Shown here: piece after piece, positions 1 through 16,520 of the stretch
Position numbering within the stretch: position 1 is the first letter of the stretch
How the letters are laid out: each line of letters opens with the position of its first letter
Assembly (NCBI GenBank): GCA_030340625.1
Contig: JAOPHQ010000591.1
Location: forward strand, 124,001-188,000
Length of the DNA: 64,000 bases
DNA from: Merluccius polli
Taxonomy: Eukaryota; Chordata; Actinopteri; Gadiformes; Merlucciidae
Direction: 5' to 3'
Translations under genes and position numbers: made by a program
Notes under the pieces: model-generated
What the model was told of the DNA's origin: nothing
Seen by the model: the letters and a program-made list of their open reading frames with translations, nothing else
Databases searched by the model: none

Positions 1-2410
1 CTGGAGTAATAAGGTAACGTTGCCATGTCGTTACTAAGGTCGTCTCTATTTACTGGAGTAATAAGGTAACGTTGCCATGTCGTTACTAAGATAGTCTCTA
101 TTTACTGGAGTAATAAGGTAACGTTGCCATGTCGTTACTAAGATAGTCTCTATTTACTGGAGTAATAAGGTAACGTTGCCATGTCGTTACTAAGATAGTC
201 TCTATTTACTGGAGTAATAAGGTAACGTTGCCATGTCGTTACTAAGATAGTCTCTATTTACTGGAGTAATAAGGTAACGTTGCCATGTCGTTACTAAGGT
301 CGTCTCTATTTACTGGAGTAATAAGGTAACGTTGCCATGTCGTTACTAAGATAGTCTCTATTTACTGGAGTAATAAGGTAACGTTGCCATGTCGTTACTA
401 AGATAGTCTCTATTTACTGGAGTAATAAGGTAACGTTGCCATGTCGTTACTAAGATAGTCTCTATTTACTGGAGTAATAAGGTAACGTTGCCATGTCGTT
501 ACTAAGATAGTCTCTATTTACTGGAGTAATAAGGTAACGTTGCCATGTCGTTACTAAGGTCGTCTCTATTTACTGGAGTAATAAGGTAACGTTGCCATGT
601 CGTTACTAAGATAGTCTCTATTTACTGGAGTAATAAGGTAACGTTGCCATGTCGTTACTAAGGTCGTCTCTATTTACTGGAGTAATAAGGTAACGTTGCC
701 ATGTCGTTACTAAGGTCGTCTCTATTTACTGGAGTAATAAGGTAACGTTGCCATGTCGTTACTAAGATCGTCTCTATTTACTGGAGTAATAAGGTAACGT
801 TGCCATGTCGTTACTAAGATAGTCTCTATTTACTGGAGTAATAAGGTATAACGTTGCCATGTCGTTACTAAGATCGTCTCTATTTACTGGAGTAATAAGG
901 TAACGTTGCCATGTCGTTACTAAGGTCGCCTCTATTTACTGGAGTAATAAGGTAACGTTGCCATGTCGTTACTAAGATCATCTCTATTTACTGGAGTAAT
1001 AAGGTAACGTTGCCATGTCGTTACTAAGATCGTCTCTATTTACTGGAGTAATAAGGTAACGTTGCCATGTCGTTACTAAGATCGTCTCTATTTACTGGAG
1101 TAATAAGGTAACGTTGCCATGTCGTTACTAAGATAGTCTCTATTTACTGGAGTAATAAGGTAACGTTGCCATGTCGTTACTAAGGTCGTCTCTATTTACT
1201 GGAGTAATAAGGTAATGTTGCCATGTCGTTACTAAGGTCGTCTCTATTTACTGGAGTAATAAGGTAACGTTGCCATGTCGTTACTAAGGTCGTCTCTATT
1301 TACTGGAGTAATAAGGTAATGTTGCCATGTCGTTACTAAGGATCGTCTCTATTTACTGGAGTAATAAGGTAACGTTGCCATGTCGTTACTAAGGTCGTCT
1401 CTATTTACTGGAGTAATAAGGTAACGTTGCCATGTCGTTACTAAGGTCGTCTCTATTTACTGGAGTAATAAGGTAACGTTGCCATGTCGTTACTAAGATC
1501 GTCTCTATTTACTGGAGTAATAAGGTAACGTTGCCATGTCGTTACTAAGATCGTCTCTATTTACTGGAGTAATAAGGTAACGTTGCCATGTCGTTACTAA
1601 GATCGTCTCTATTTACTGGAGTAATAAGGTAACGTTGCCATGTCGTTACTAAGATCGTCTCTATTTACTGGAGTAATAAGGTAACGTTGCCATGTCGTTA
1701 CTAAGATCGTCTCTATTTACTGGAGTAATAAGGTAACGTTGCCATGTCGTTACTAAGATCGTCTCTATTTACTGGAGTAATAAGGTAACGTTGCCATGTC
1801 GTTACTAAGATCGTCTCTATTTACTGGAGTAATAAGGTAACGTTGCCATGTCGTTACTAAGATCGTCTCTATTTACTGGAGTAATAAGGTAACGTTGCCA
1901 TGTCGTTACTAAGATCGTCTCTATTTACTGGAGTAATAAGGTAACGTTGCCATGTCGTTACTAAGATCGTCTCTATTTACTGGAGTAGTAAGGTAACGTT
2001 GCCATGTCGTTACTAAGATCGTCTCTATTTACTGGAGTAATAAGGTAACGTTGCCATGTCGTTACTAAGATCGTCTCTATTTACTGGAGTAATAAGGTAA
2101 CGTTGCCATGTCGTTACTAAGGTCGTCTCTATTTACTGGAGTAATAAGGTAACGTTACCATGTCGTTACTAAGGTCGTCTCTATTTACTGGAGTAATAAG
2201 GTAACGTTACCATGTCGTTACTAAGATCGTCTCTATTTACTGGAGTAATAAGGTAACGTTGCCATGTCGTTACTAAGATCGTCTCTATTTACTGGAGTAA
2301 TAAGGTAACGTTGCCATGTCGTTACTAAGGTCGTCTCTATTTACTGGAGTAATAAGGTAACGTTACCATGTCGTTACTAAGATCGCCTCTATTTACTGGA
2401 GTAATAAGGT
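1..2410. repeat. 52-bp satellite array, about 46 copies
   Basis: A head-to-tail array of a 52-bp unit starting CTGGAGTAATAAGG fills the first 2.4 kb and continues past the left edge. Units differ mainly at one short site near the end (AGATAG, AGGTCG or AGATCG). The first ten units follow the order AGGTCG then four AGATAG, repeated twice, so a 260-bp higher-order unit is visible. AGATCG units dominate from about 1.5 kb. Each unit holds GTAACG and CGTTAC nine bases apart, a small inverted repeat. The array ends cleanly inside a unit at about 2410. No unit is an open reading frame of interest. Confidence 0.97.
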
Positions 2411-2969
2411 AGTAGTGTGAGCTAAAAGTTGTACTTTTGAGACAGAATCACCCCAAAATATGAATCAACACCCTTATATTTTTATTGATTCATAAGTGGC
2501 CATGGTATAAGCAGGATAATCCACACATAAATAATGCACTTCGCGGGGGGCAAACCGCAGGGTTCTTACATGCATACATGCACACCTCGTCGTGAATTGT
2601 CCCTTACATATCAGATCATATTTTTTTTATAAATTGTGAGTAAAACCATTTGTATGTGGTGTATTGTAATGGTGATTTAATTTGAGTCAGCTATACTATC
2701 TGGGTCCTCATTTTAAAGAAGCTTGAACTTGTACAAAAAATAAAAAGGAGTACAGTGAAGTAACAGAGACAGAAGACCCCTCCCCCCTGGTCAACCACTC
2801 AAACTACAGATGGGATGAGTTACTAAACCAGTTTGAGATGTTCGAAGGTGCACTTCATCTTGAATACAGCCAGGCCAAGCTGCATAATGCACTGTACTGC
2901 TTCCTATTTTGTTTTATTAAAGTGGCTATACGAAGTGAATATATGGTCTATTCTCACTCACAAAACAAG
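2411..2969. other. Non-coding flank of the satellite
   Basis: No gene is recognised. The stretch just after the array (about 2440-2600) has the look of a dispersed fish repeat fragment, but its ends and family cannot be fixed. A short frame at 2833-3036 has no recognisable domain. Confidence 0.4.
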
Positions 2970-3118
2970 CTCACATGATATTTTATCAGATAAATGTTTT
3001 TGTTTTTTTCTGATCAGATGTTGTTTTCTGAAATAAGAACCATATGATTCTTATTTCAGAAAAAAAACATCTGATCAAAAAAAAAAAAAAACATTTATCT
3101 GATAAAATATCATGTGAG
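2970..3118. repeat. Long hairpin (fold-back element), about 70-bp arms
   Basis: The arms 2970-3039 and 3049-3118 are near-perfect reverse complements around a 9-base loop containing CATATG. The main mismatches are in the A/T homopolymer runs. It could be a MITE that is almost all terminal repeat. No target duplication was obvious at its ends. Confidence 0.85.
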
Positions 3119-6220
<3,102 letters not shown>

Positions 6221-6390
6221 CACACACCCCTTAATGCTAAGACACACACTTAAACATCCAACATGAATATATTCGCCTACACATGAACGCAACAAATTAA
6301 ATGACACATACTAAGATGTCACAATTTGTAACAGACCGAAAGGCCCCCTGGAGCCCAAGAGAGGACGAGGCGAGAAGAAACATTGTAGTG
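6221..6390. repeat. Duplicated segment, copy A
   Basis: About 170 bp that recurs in the same orientation at 9011-9413. Both run from CCCCTTAATGCTAA to GAAGAAACAT followed by GTAGTG. Copy A is uninterrupted and gives the empty-site version of the insertion seen in copy B. Confidence 0.85.
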
Positions 6391-6669
6391 AAACACGGAG
6401 GTGATACTTGAGGGAGCTGCTCTTACTGTACACTCACTGCTCAATCTTAAGAGCTGTCACTATACCTGACACCAGAAGCCATCGCTGACACTGGTGGGCG
6501 TTCGTAGTTGCCATAGCAGCATATAAACAGATTCATGTGCACATAGCTGCATTCATTTATTTAGATGTTGTTTGCAAATATATTTATTTTTAAGTGACAT
6601 GTTATGTCACTGTATGTTAACATGACTGTTATTTTTATTGTATTAATATTTGTTTATAAAATGCAATTG

Positions 6670-6740
6670 TATGTATTATATTACATTACATTACATTTAG
6701 CAGACGCTTTTATCCAAAGCGACTTACAATTGAGGAAGAC
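6670..6740 (-). repeat. Fragment of a common fish SINE/LINE tail
   Basis: CATTTAGCAGACGCTTTTAT followed by CCAAAGCGACTTACA is the reverse complement of the tail that ends many teleost SINEs and their partner LINEs. Only the tail is recognisable. Confidence 0.6.
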
Positions 6741-6854
6741 AATCAAGTTTCAGTAACATAAGATTTGACATGGTTACTATAGAACATTAAAGACAAAGTC
6801 GATTCAACTTCAATAGCATAAGAGTGATCAACATAGCTTCAATAACAGTGAACA

Positions 6855-7247
6855 GTGTAGGCTTTTTATAATGTGGAAAGGAAACAGGTTGTGGTATGAT
6901 TGGGTGAAAGGTAAAGCTGGCAAATGCAGACAAGTAAATATGCCATCACAAACACAGCTGTTATATTAGATGGGAGGGATTGGAGGGAGTTATATTGGAT
7001 GTAGCAGACATGATTTCTTTCATTGCCAAAGTGTCATGGGTCTATATTTCCTAACCCTTGTCTGTCGGCTGCTACTGTTGTCTAATGCATGTTCTTCCTC
7101 TCTTGCTGCTCTCTTGCTTGTATGCTTCTCTTGTTCTGCTGTTGTGTTGCCTGATGCTGCTGTTTGCTAGCTACCTTCTGATGCTTTTGTGCTACACTGG
7201 ATGCCATTTATGTCATGCATATTGTATGTAAGTAATGAGTGTTTTGG
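6855..7247 (+). repeat. Inverted repeat, left arm (393 bp)
   Basis: This arm pairs with 7461-7853 across a 213-bp loop (7248-7460), with only a few substitutions. Both arms contain the same 66-codon frame (6970-7170 here). I do not recognise its sequence and treat it as a by-product of the repeat. Confidence 0.9.
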
Positions 7248-7460
7248 AAATGTTTGGATGTGCTGCTAACTTTTTAAACATGTTGAAGTTAATTTATTGT
7301 GGAGACTGTCCCATACTTCCATATAGTTTGATTAAAAGCATTTTCCATGTACAGTATCATGTCATTTAGCATAAATTACATGGTCAGAACACATGGGAAT
7401 ATTTTTAGAGAAGTTAATCTGCCAGGTATAACATTTAAATGTACATATACAATATATAAT

Positions 7461-7853
7461 CCAAAACACCCATTACTTACATACAATATGCATGACATAA
7501 ATGGCATCCAGTGTAGCACAAAAGCATCAGAAGGTAGCTAGCAAACAGCAGCATCAGGCAACACAACAGCAGAACAAGAGAAGCATACAAGCAAGAGAGC
7601 AGCAAGAGAGGAAGAACATGCATTAGACAACAGTAGCAGCCGACAGACAAGGGTTATGGAATATAGACCCATGACACTTTGGCAATGAAAGAAATCATGT
7701 CTGATACATCCAATATAACTCCCTCCAATCCCTCCCATCTAATATAACAGCTGTGTTTGTGATGGCATATTTACTTGTCTGCATTTGCCAGCTTTACCTT
7801 TCACCCAATCATACCACAACCTGTTTCCTTTCCACATTATAAAAAGCCTACAC
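7461..7853 (-). repeat. Inverted repeat, right arm (393 bp)
   Basis: Reverse complement of 6855-7247 with no length change between arms. The near identity implies a recent event or gene conversion. The unit may be a palindromic transposon or a local inverted duplication. No clear target-site duplication was seen at its outer ends. Confidence 0.9.
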
Positions 7854-8282
7854 AGGGCTAACACACAGCCGGCCAACATATTTTGTCCCTTTTTTTTTTT
7901 ACACCATAGCAGTCGAATCAGGATCAATCCAGTTTGATGATCAAAACACGTTCTTCCTAGGCTGTATCCAATACTAATGGCCTTGTTGTACTTAGGAAAT
8001 ATGACCTAATACACACATAAGAGACTCTCTAAAAGCCTTTTCTCATTGTCTTTAATTTCATGTACTTTTTTACACTCCAACCCCTCTGGCAGAAGCAGTG
8101 ACAGTGATGTACAGTGGGATGATTGGCAGGAGTGGTGATGTATTAGAGTTGAAAGGCTGGTTAGGAGAAAGCAGACGGCAGAAGGTACAGAGACTAAAGC
8201 GCCAACGCGATTCACAAGGTACAAAGCGCTTTCTGGGCTGCACACATGCAGAGAAACGCAAATGTACGCACGCGCACACAAG

Positions 8283-8320
<38 letters not shown>

Positions 8321-9010
8321 ACATGCAGAAAGTTTTTGCAACCATTTGTACACCTGCACTCAGATAAGGAAACTTCTTGCATCTTGCGTTCAGAGAAAAA
8401 ACGTGTTTTTAACCCCGGGGAGACTGGCCGGTTAAATAATGGTTGACATGAAATACACTGCCGCATGCGTGTTGGGGCGTCGTATTCGTTCTAGTAGGAC
8501 ATTGAAATGGCCCAGAGAGCTGAAAGTCCTTTAAGGTCACCCAGAGTCATATTTTCCAGCAAGGAAATTCAATTGAATTTGTATATATTTCATATAATGA
8601 AAGATAAAGATTCTTGGTTCATGCTGTACTAATAGGTTGTTACACAACACTCTCAAATGATATGGGACCCCCTGAAGATATTATCTATCGCCCAGTATTC
8701 CCCCAACACACAAATTACACCATCCATCTCAGCATGAACACACTATGGAAATACATCTGTGGCTTCATGGCCTGTATGTTGCCTTCCTTTCTTTCTGTCT
8801 GTCTTTTCTTCTCTGGTTTCCCGTTGCACTCACCACTCATTGGCTATGCCTGTTGGGAAACTTCTGCAATGCTGTTGAGAAATTACTGAGGCGACCAGAG
8901 CCAGGGAACCATCTCTAAATATTGGCCAATGAGTCTAAACATGTCTACATATGTGACACAGAAATACAGAAACACACACATTCAGACGCACACACAAACA
9001 CACACACACA
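7854..9010. other. Non-coding DNA with a CA microsatellite
   Basis: A (CA)n run lies at about 8287-8316, and another leads into the duplicated segment at about 8993-9019. No gene is recognised. Frames over the CA run are repeat translations. Confidence 0.45.
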
Positions 9011-9413
9011 CACACACACCCCTTAATGCTAACGTGTACTTAAACATCCAACATGAATATATTCGCCTACACATGAACGCAACAAATTAAATGACACATA
9101 CTAAGAAGTCATAATTTGTAACAGACCAAAAGGCTTAATGACAGCCCTATATTATCATTGTTAACGGTCTAGATGGGGTTCTCAAAAGACCTGCCATTCA
9201 TTGTTACTATACATCCTTATAGCAGCTGTGCACTAAATATGTTTTCTATGAGTGTGCTCTCACAGTTATTTTAAGTCATTGACCAAATAAAAACAAAAGA
9301 ACCAAACTAACACCAATCAGGTGAAACCAAGTTGAGGATCTTAAAGTAACCGTTCATTACCAAAGGCCCCCTGGAGCCCAAGAGAGGACGAGGCGAGAAG
9401 AAACATCGTAGTG
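9011..9413. repeat. Duplicated segment, copy B, interrupted
   Basis: Same sequence as 6221-6390 in direct orientation, split by 233 extra bases at 9134-9366. Flank order and end points match copy A. Confidence 0.85.
9134..9366. mobile_element. Candidate 233-bp insertion in copy B
   Basis: Copy A reads straight through this point, so the extra bases are an insertion in copy B or a deletion in copy A. The junctions carry ACCAAAAGG on the left and ACCAAAGG on the right, which resembles a target-site duplication of about 8 bp. No terminal inverted repeat or coding frame is visible. Confidence 0.5.
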
Positions 9414-10398
9414 CGAATAAAACACCTCCTCACTGGGATGAGTACGGTGAACTGCCAAATGCAGACACAAAAATTGCAGTGTCAAAGTGCTTCCTCAAAA
9501 AAAAGGTATTCTTTCTTTTCTTTCTGTTCTTTGGATGCAGGAGACATTTGGGGTGTCTACTTCTTTCCAGAGCCGCAGTTTGGTATAGAAATAGATCAAA
9601 ATGAGAGTCAGAATGTCATTGCTTCCAAAGACAGAATTGATATTATTGAGTTGTTACTCCATAATAAGGTTTTGTTTTATGGTGTTCTAGGGATATATAT
9701 ATATATATTCAGACATACAGGTAGCTAATGACAAAATGAATCAGCACAAAGCAATTCGCACGCTTTAATAAGGCACGGGAAAAGAAAGGGACCAAGCAAC
9801 CTCCTGTGTCATTTCAAGGCCAGGATGATTAATGAAAGTGTTTGAAAAGTGGAGCCATTAAGGAGGATGAGAATCCGAATAGTCAACTTTGCTACTTTCC
9901 TTTTTGGTTTGAGTAATATACATCTGAAGACGCCAGGGTCTATATCTGAGGCAGTCTGCCAGATAGAAGTGGAAGGCCCTGTCAAGAATCACATCAAATA
10001 AAAACGAAGAGCGAAAATCGCTTCTAAAGCCGACCATATAAAATGCATGAGGTATATAACCGTTTTCATATTGGTGTTGCCAAACAGCATGGTAATGCTT
10101 GTGAATATGAACTCTCAGGATGTGTGAGAGTGAATTTTCATGGACCTTATCCACTAATACAGCCATTAAACTATTTCTCCCATGGGTTTATTCCAGACAA
10201 ATATTTATGGATGATTTATTCATGACTTGTTTTATTTTTTGCTATGCCTTGTTATGAAGTTGATTATTTAACATTATTAGCTTTGTTCAGAATGGTCGGG
10301 TTGGCGTCTTTGAAACAAAGGTTGCATTTTCATGAATCACAACACCAATTAATAAAGCTTGTTAAGGCATTGTTAATCACAAAACTTCACATTTTTAC
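9414..10398. other. Non-coding DNA
   Basis: Frames at 9411-9728 and 9858-10166 have no recognisable domain, repeat or convincing splice context. Nothing else stands out. Confidence 0.35.
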
Positions 10399-11042
10399 CA
10401 AGGTTATTATAGTTTTGCATTTTTCAATCATTTTTATTTTAACTTTTTGTTTTCGATTTCAGTTTAGTTTTAATTACTTGTGGGTTTGCTAGTTTTTTAT
10501 TTTTTTAAATGCTTAGATTTAGTTCAGTTTTTATTAGTTTCAGTGTTAGTTTCAGTCTTTTTTGTAATATGGGGTATTTGTCAGGGGCGAGATTCAAAAA
10601 TGTCAGAAAAAGTATTGTGTAATAAAAACTCAACAAAACTCATAACATTTAAAAAAAATGTATTCACTTAGGACAAAAGACAAGTATAAAAGATGTGTGT
10701 CAGTCAGTGTGTTTGTGTCATTAACCAGAAAAATTCAATTGGACACAACAACAACATCAACAACAATACATAAAATGTAGATATGGGCACAAATATGTAA
10801 ACAGTCTACACAAGATGCAGCCTTAAGTGCAAAATGTGCATAATTCTGCTTCTGAGGTATGAAAAACATTGACAAAGATGAAAACTAAAAACATTTCTCT
10901 ATAATTTGTGTTTATGTTAGTTTCAGTTGGCTATGATTTTTATTGTAAAGCCTCGTTTTTATTTTTATTTCTGTTAACGAAAATGGTTTTTCACACCTAG
11001 TTTTTGTTATTTTGTTAGTTTTCGTTAATGATAATAACCTTG
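10399..11042. mobile_element. hAT-like MITE, 644 bp
   Basis: Perfect 12-bp terminal inverted repeats (CAAGGTTATTAT and ATAATAACCTTG) bound a non-coding T-rich/A-rich interior. The eight bases outside each end (ATTTTTAC and CTTCTTAC) agree at six positions, fitting a decayed 8-bp hAT target duplication. Elements with this terminus are widespread in fish. Assignment to hAT is an inference from the CA start and the 8-bp flank. Confidence 0.7.
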
Positions 11043-11841
11043 CTTCTTACACAAGAGTACAGCGGTAACACCCTGAATAAAGCAAAACATGTAGGTAGAC
11101 CAGATGTTTATATGTTATAAATACTACTGCAAACAGTACTTTTTTGGGACGGGGGAGCATACAGCGTTGTTATGTACAAAATCAAAGCCGACGAAAGGCC
11201 AGGTGCACGGCCAACCCGAAGAACAGATGGCGACCTCAGTTCTTTTCATAGGCTGCTTACACAGACAAATCAAGCAAAAGTGTGTGTGTGTGTGAGGAAG
11301 AAAACTGTTTGAAAACACAAAGAATAACCTTTGAGCGAGAGGATGAAGATGAAAAGTCTTATTGACATATTGATGTTTGTTATTCTGTGTCCGCCTTGTG
11401 TTCTTCTTTGTTGGAAAAGTATTTCCTCCCCTGATGACAGTGCACTAACTAGCTAATACTAATTATGGTGAAGTGTACATTCTATGGTGTGTGTGTGTGT
11501 GTGTGCATGTGTGTGTCAGCATATACCGTATATGTGTGTTTGTATGTATGCCTGTGAGTGTGTGTGTGTGTGTGTGTGTGTGAGTGTGTGTGTGTGTGCG
11601 TGTTTGTGTTTGTGTGTGTGTATGTGTGTGAACAGCTGTTTGGGAACACATGCAACAACCTCTGGGGAGAAAATTGTGACACTATAACAGCTTCGGCTCA
11701 TTACCTTCATAACAAACAACAGTGCAAACATCGGAGAGAAAATCCCAATTAAAGCCAAGTTCAGGTCGTGTTCTACCCAACTTGCCCCGAGCGTCACTGT
11801 CTTCTCTTGGGGAGACTCTCCGTCAGCATGAAGGGCATTAG
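11043..11841. other. Non-coding DNA with GT repeats
   Basis: Impure GT tracts lie at about 11491-11515 and 11556-11632. No gene is recognised. Confidence 0.45.
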
Positions 11842-13244
<1,403 letters not shown>

Positions 13245-13466
13245 TGTATGTATGTATGTATGTATGTATGTATGTATGTATGTATGTATGTATGTATGTA
13301 TGTATGTATGTATGTATGTATGTACCGGTATGTATGTATGTATGTATGTATGTATGTATGTATGTATGTATGTATGTATGTATGTATGTATGTATGTATG
13401 TATATATGTATGTATGTGTGTATGTATGTATGTATGTATGTATGTATGTATGTATGTATGTATGTA

Positions 13467-13503
<37 letters not shown>

Positions 13504-13576
13504 ATGTATGTGTGTGTGTGTGTATGTGTGTGTGTATGTATGTATGTATGTATGTATGTATGTATGTATGTATGTA

Positions 13577-13631
<55 letters not shown>

Positions 13632-13755
13632 ATGTATGGGTGTATGTATGTATGTATGTATGTGTGTATGTATGTGTGTATGTATGTATGTATGTATGTG
13701 TGTGTGTATGTATGTATGTATGTATTTATGTATGTATGTATGTATGTTTGTGTGT
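13245..13755. repeat. (GTAT)n microsatellite, compound with (GT)n
   Basis: About 510 bp of GTAT units broken by GT blocks (about 13468-13487, 13510-13535, 13582-13615) and a single ACCGG interruption near 13324. Because 4 is not a multiple of 3, all frames stay open, giving long false ORFs on both strands. Confidence 0.97.
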
Positions 13756-15041
13756 ATAAACGTGTATGTGTGTGTGCGCATACATAAATACATACATGTT
13801 TGTCTATAAGCATTGATTGGCGGCATCGTGCTCTCTCACAGTGTCCGGCAATAGACTGATGGACAGCGGCTTAAATTAGTACCGGCATTGTAGTACATTG
13901 TCTCCCGCTGCTAAATCATCCTTTTTGGCGGAGAAGTTGTTACCACCGTCCACTGAACCGCCCCCCCGCCCCCCCGAGCTCATTTCTCTCTTGAGTGGCT
14001 CGTGTCGGTGACAGCGAGAGTCCTATAGCGGTGAGCGGGACTCTTCTGTAATTAAGAGGACCCCAGTTTAATCCCTGAAACTGCCAAGTATCCATCAACA
14101 AGCCCTTTTTATACCGTCCAGATGTCCTTGAGGAAGATACTTAACACCTAAATCTGTTCCTGGTTGCTCAACTTACTCAGCCAGCTGCCAACTGTGTTAC
14201 AATTAAATGCAGCGAGGCCTCATAGGTTTACCGCTGCTGCTGCATACCTGCCATTGTTTTGGTGTTGTTGAGATGAGCCTCTAGAAGCTTTAAAGTACAT
14301 GCATGTCTTGTGCCACGTCTCTTCAATAGTCAATACATCAAGCAGAAAGCCAAACACACTCTTAACAATAATGTAATGATAATCATCATTATTAGTATCA
14401 TTAATAACTTAGCAAAAACATCTATCTAGAAAGGGAGAAATAACTCAGTGAGAGCCGTCCAAGCACAAACACATAGCCCTAGTGACAGTAATGACAACAA
14501 TAATATTGTAATGGTCAAAGGGGAAGCAAAATAATAATTAATGCATCAATGGAATAATTCTGATTAAAAAATGGGGATATAGGCCGTAGCCTGGGAATGG
14601 ACAGCGAAGTGGTGTGAGAGGGTCTAAGCTGGCTGTGACCTAGCTTATGAAACATCAATCCTCAAAGTGACAGCCAGGCTAAACTAGGAGTGATGCGGTC
14701 CCAGCTAGAAGCCGAGCAGCAGAGTTTCGGTAGACTTCTGACGGAGGTGGGTGCCCAGGGAGTTACGACACTGAGAGACGAGATGAGATGAAGGCAGATG
14801 AGATGACCTTCTCCAAATCAGTGGCCGAGTTAAAAGATTTAACTTTATTTCAGTCAGAACCACTTTCAACAAAGCCTAAAATAGTTTGCAAACACACTCA
14901 TATTTTAATTGAACATGTGTTACAACCTGCTGCCTGTCCAGGCAGCCATGCCTAAAGTGAGGGAAGAGTATAAAAAACACCTCTAGGGGGAACTCAACAG
15001 AACCCCCAGCACCCATGATAGCAAAGCCATATCATGGTATA
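13756..15041. other. Non-coding DNA with a SINE-like relic
   Basis: Between about 14035 and 14200, GTCCTTGAGGAAGATACTTA and the sequence around it resemble the middle part of common fish SINEs, but it is decayed. A C-rich tract lies at about 13961-13976. No gene is recognised. Confidence 0.4.
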
Positions 15042-15255
15042 TTAAAGCTGCTATCACCAATTCTTGCTCACCCCACTTTGTTTGGATTGAAATGTGGTTT
15101 GATTGAGTCTCATGGTACTCATGGTTTCCATGCATTTGGTTCTAAAGCAATAGCCAGCAGTCAAACAAATACATGAGAACCATGAGACTCCTTCAAAACA
15201 CAATTTAAGCAAAAACAAAGTGGGGCGAGCATAAAATTGCTGATTGCAGCTTTAA
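15042..15255. mobile_element. TTAA-flanked MITE with long imperfect terminal repeats
   Basis: TTAA at 15042-15045 and 15252-15255 flanks about 80-bp imperfect inverted arms. Both arms share AGCTGC at the tip, then the CACTTTGTTT block and the TGAGTCTCATGG block. No coding. TTAA duplication fits Kolobok or piggyBac-type MITEs; which one is uncertain. Confidence 0.7.
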
Positions 15256-16040
15256 AGACATTTATATGACTTTGACCAAACTTTTCTCTTGGTGAATGCC
15301 AAATCAAAGAGTGGGAGAATGAGGTGAAGCTGGAGAGGTGGTGTGTGTTTAGGGCAGCAAAGTGTAGCCATACAGCTGGTTGATATGTCTCTTAAATTTA
15401 TCAGAATGAAACCAGTGGTATGGTCCTGTTCCGGGAAACCCGTTGACCCATCCAGGCAGCCACACCAGAATAGGCAGGTAACACGTAGGGAGGAAGAGAG
15501 CAGGTTTTTTGGGGTTGTTTATTTTCAAAAACTCAGTTTTCTTCTGCTCTTTCTCTCTTTACAACTCTCTTACCTACAGCAGCTTGAATGCATTATCTTA
15601 TCATTCTGAATGATATCGTGACGGTCGGCATCGCAACCCCACAGCGAGTGCATCACTATCCTCTTTATTTAGCACAAATGCAAAATACACCCAACGATAC
15701 ACATGTCTAAATAACGACGCAACACATAGGTTTTGTTTCACATAACTATCTTATATAACTGTATTCCAAAATGTTTCTTTACAGTTAAGTCATACTTTAA
15801 TAACAATCTTCCTTTTTAAGTAACAATCTTCAAACCTGTTCAAACCACTGTGTGTTAATTAACAGCGTCCAGGCAGAAACGGCTAACTAATACTAATGTA
15901 TGTTACCATGGGATTATCATGATCAAGTTGGTTGGGCTTACGTCTTCAGAACATTTGAGTTATTTCTCAGTTCTTTAATCCTTTTTTTTAAACCTGTTAT
16001 TTTTGGGAATAAAACACTCCACAAACATTGTAAGCGTTAC
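15256..16040. other. Non-coding DNA
   Basis: No gene recognised. The 88-codon frame at 15343-15609 has no domain I can name. Confidence 0.35.
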
Positions 16041-16520
16041 AGAGGTACGAATTGAAAAGGGAAATGCAATTACACTTGGAGAGCAGATATGCTAGTCTGG
16101 TCAACAGCTTTAATTGGAACAAACAGTTGTGTGTCATCCACACATGGTGTAACCAAACATTGCACTTGTGGGGGATATCATCAAGAGGGTGAATTAAGAA
16201 TAGTCCCAGAGTTGACCCTTTGGGGAACAAGGGTCTATCTAATCAGATTGGATCTCAAACAAGTTAACAACAAATCAGTATCTGTGTATCTGCCTCTCTA
16301 ATCTGTTGGAGATGTTGTTGTGAATAATTGTATCTAAGGTGACACTAAGTTTTAAAATCTCTAAGATGGAGCAGTCAACACCACCTGCAGCCGTGCCAAT
16401 GACCGGGCTATGACCGTCAAAAGTGCAGTTTCAGTACCGCTGAGAGAACGAAAGCCTGATCGGAATATTTCAATTCAGGTTCAACGCCATTTTAAAATAA
16501 GCGGGAATTGGGCCAAAGGT
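16041..16520 (-). repeat. Degraded copy of a common teleost dispersed repeat
   Basis: The order of short blocks (GTGTGTCATCCACACATGG, AGTTGACCCTTTGGGGAAC, and GTGCAGTTTCAGTACCGC near 16420) follows a dispersed repeat often met in fish genomes. Frames are broken. The family name is not certain. Confidence 0.4.

Noticed and set aside
6970..7170. 66-codon frame repeated inverted at 7538-7738
   Set aside because: Repetition comes from the inverted repeat, not from coding constraint. No ATG context or domain.
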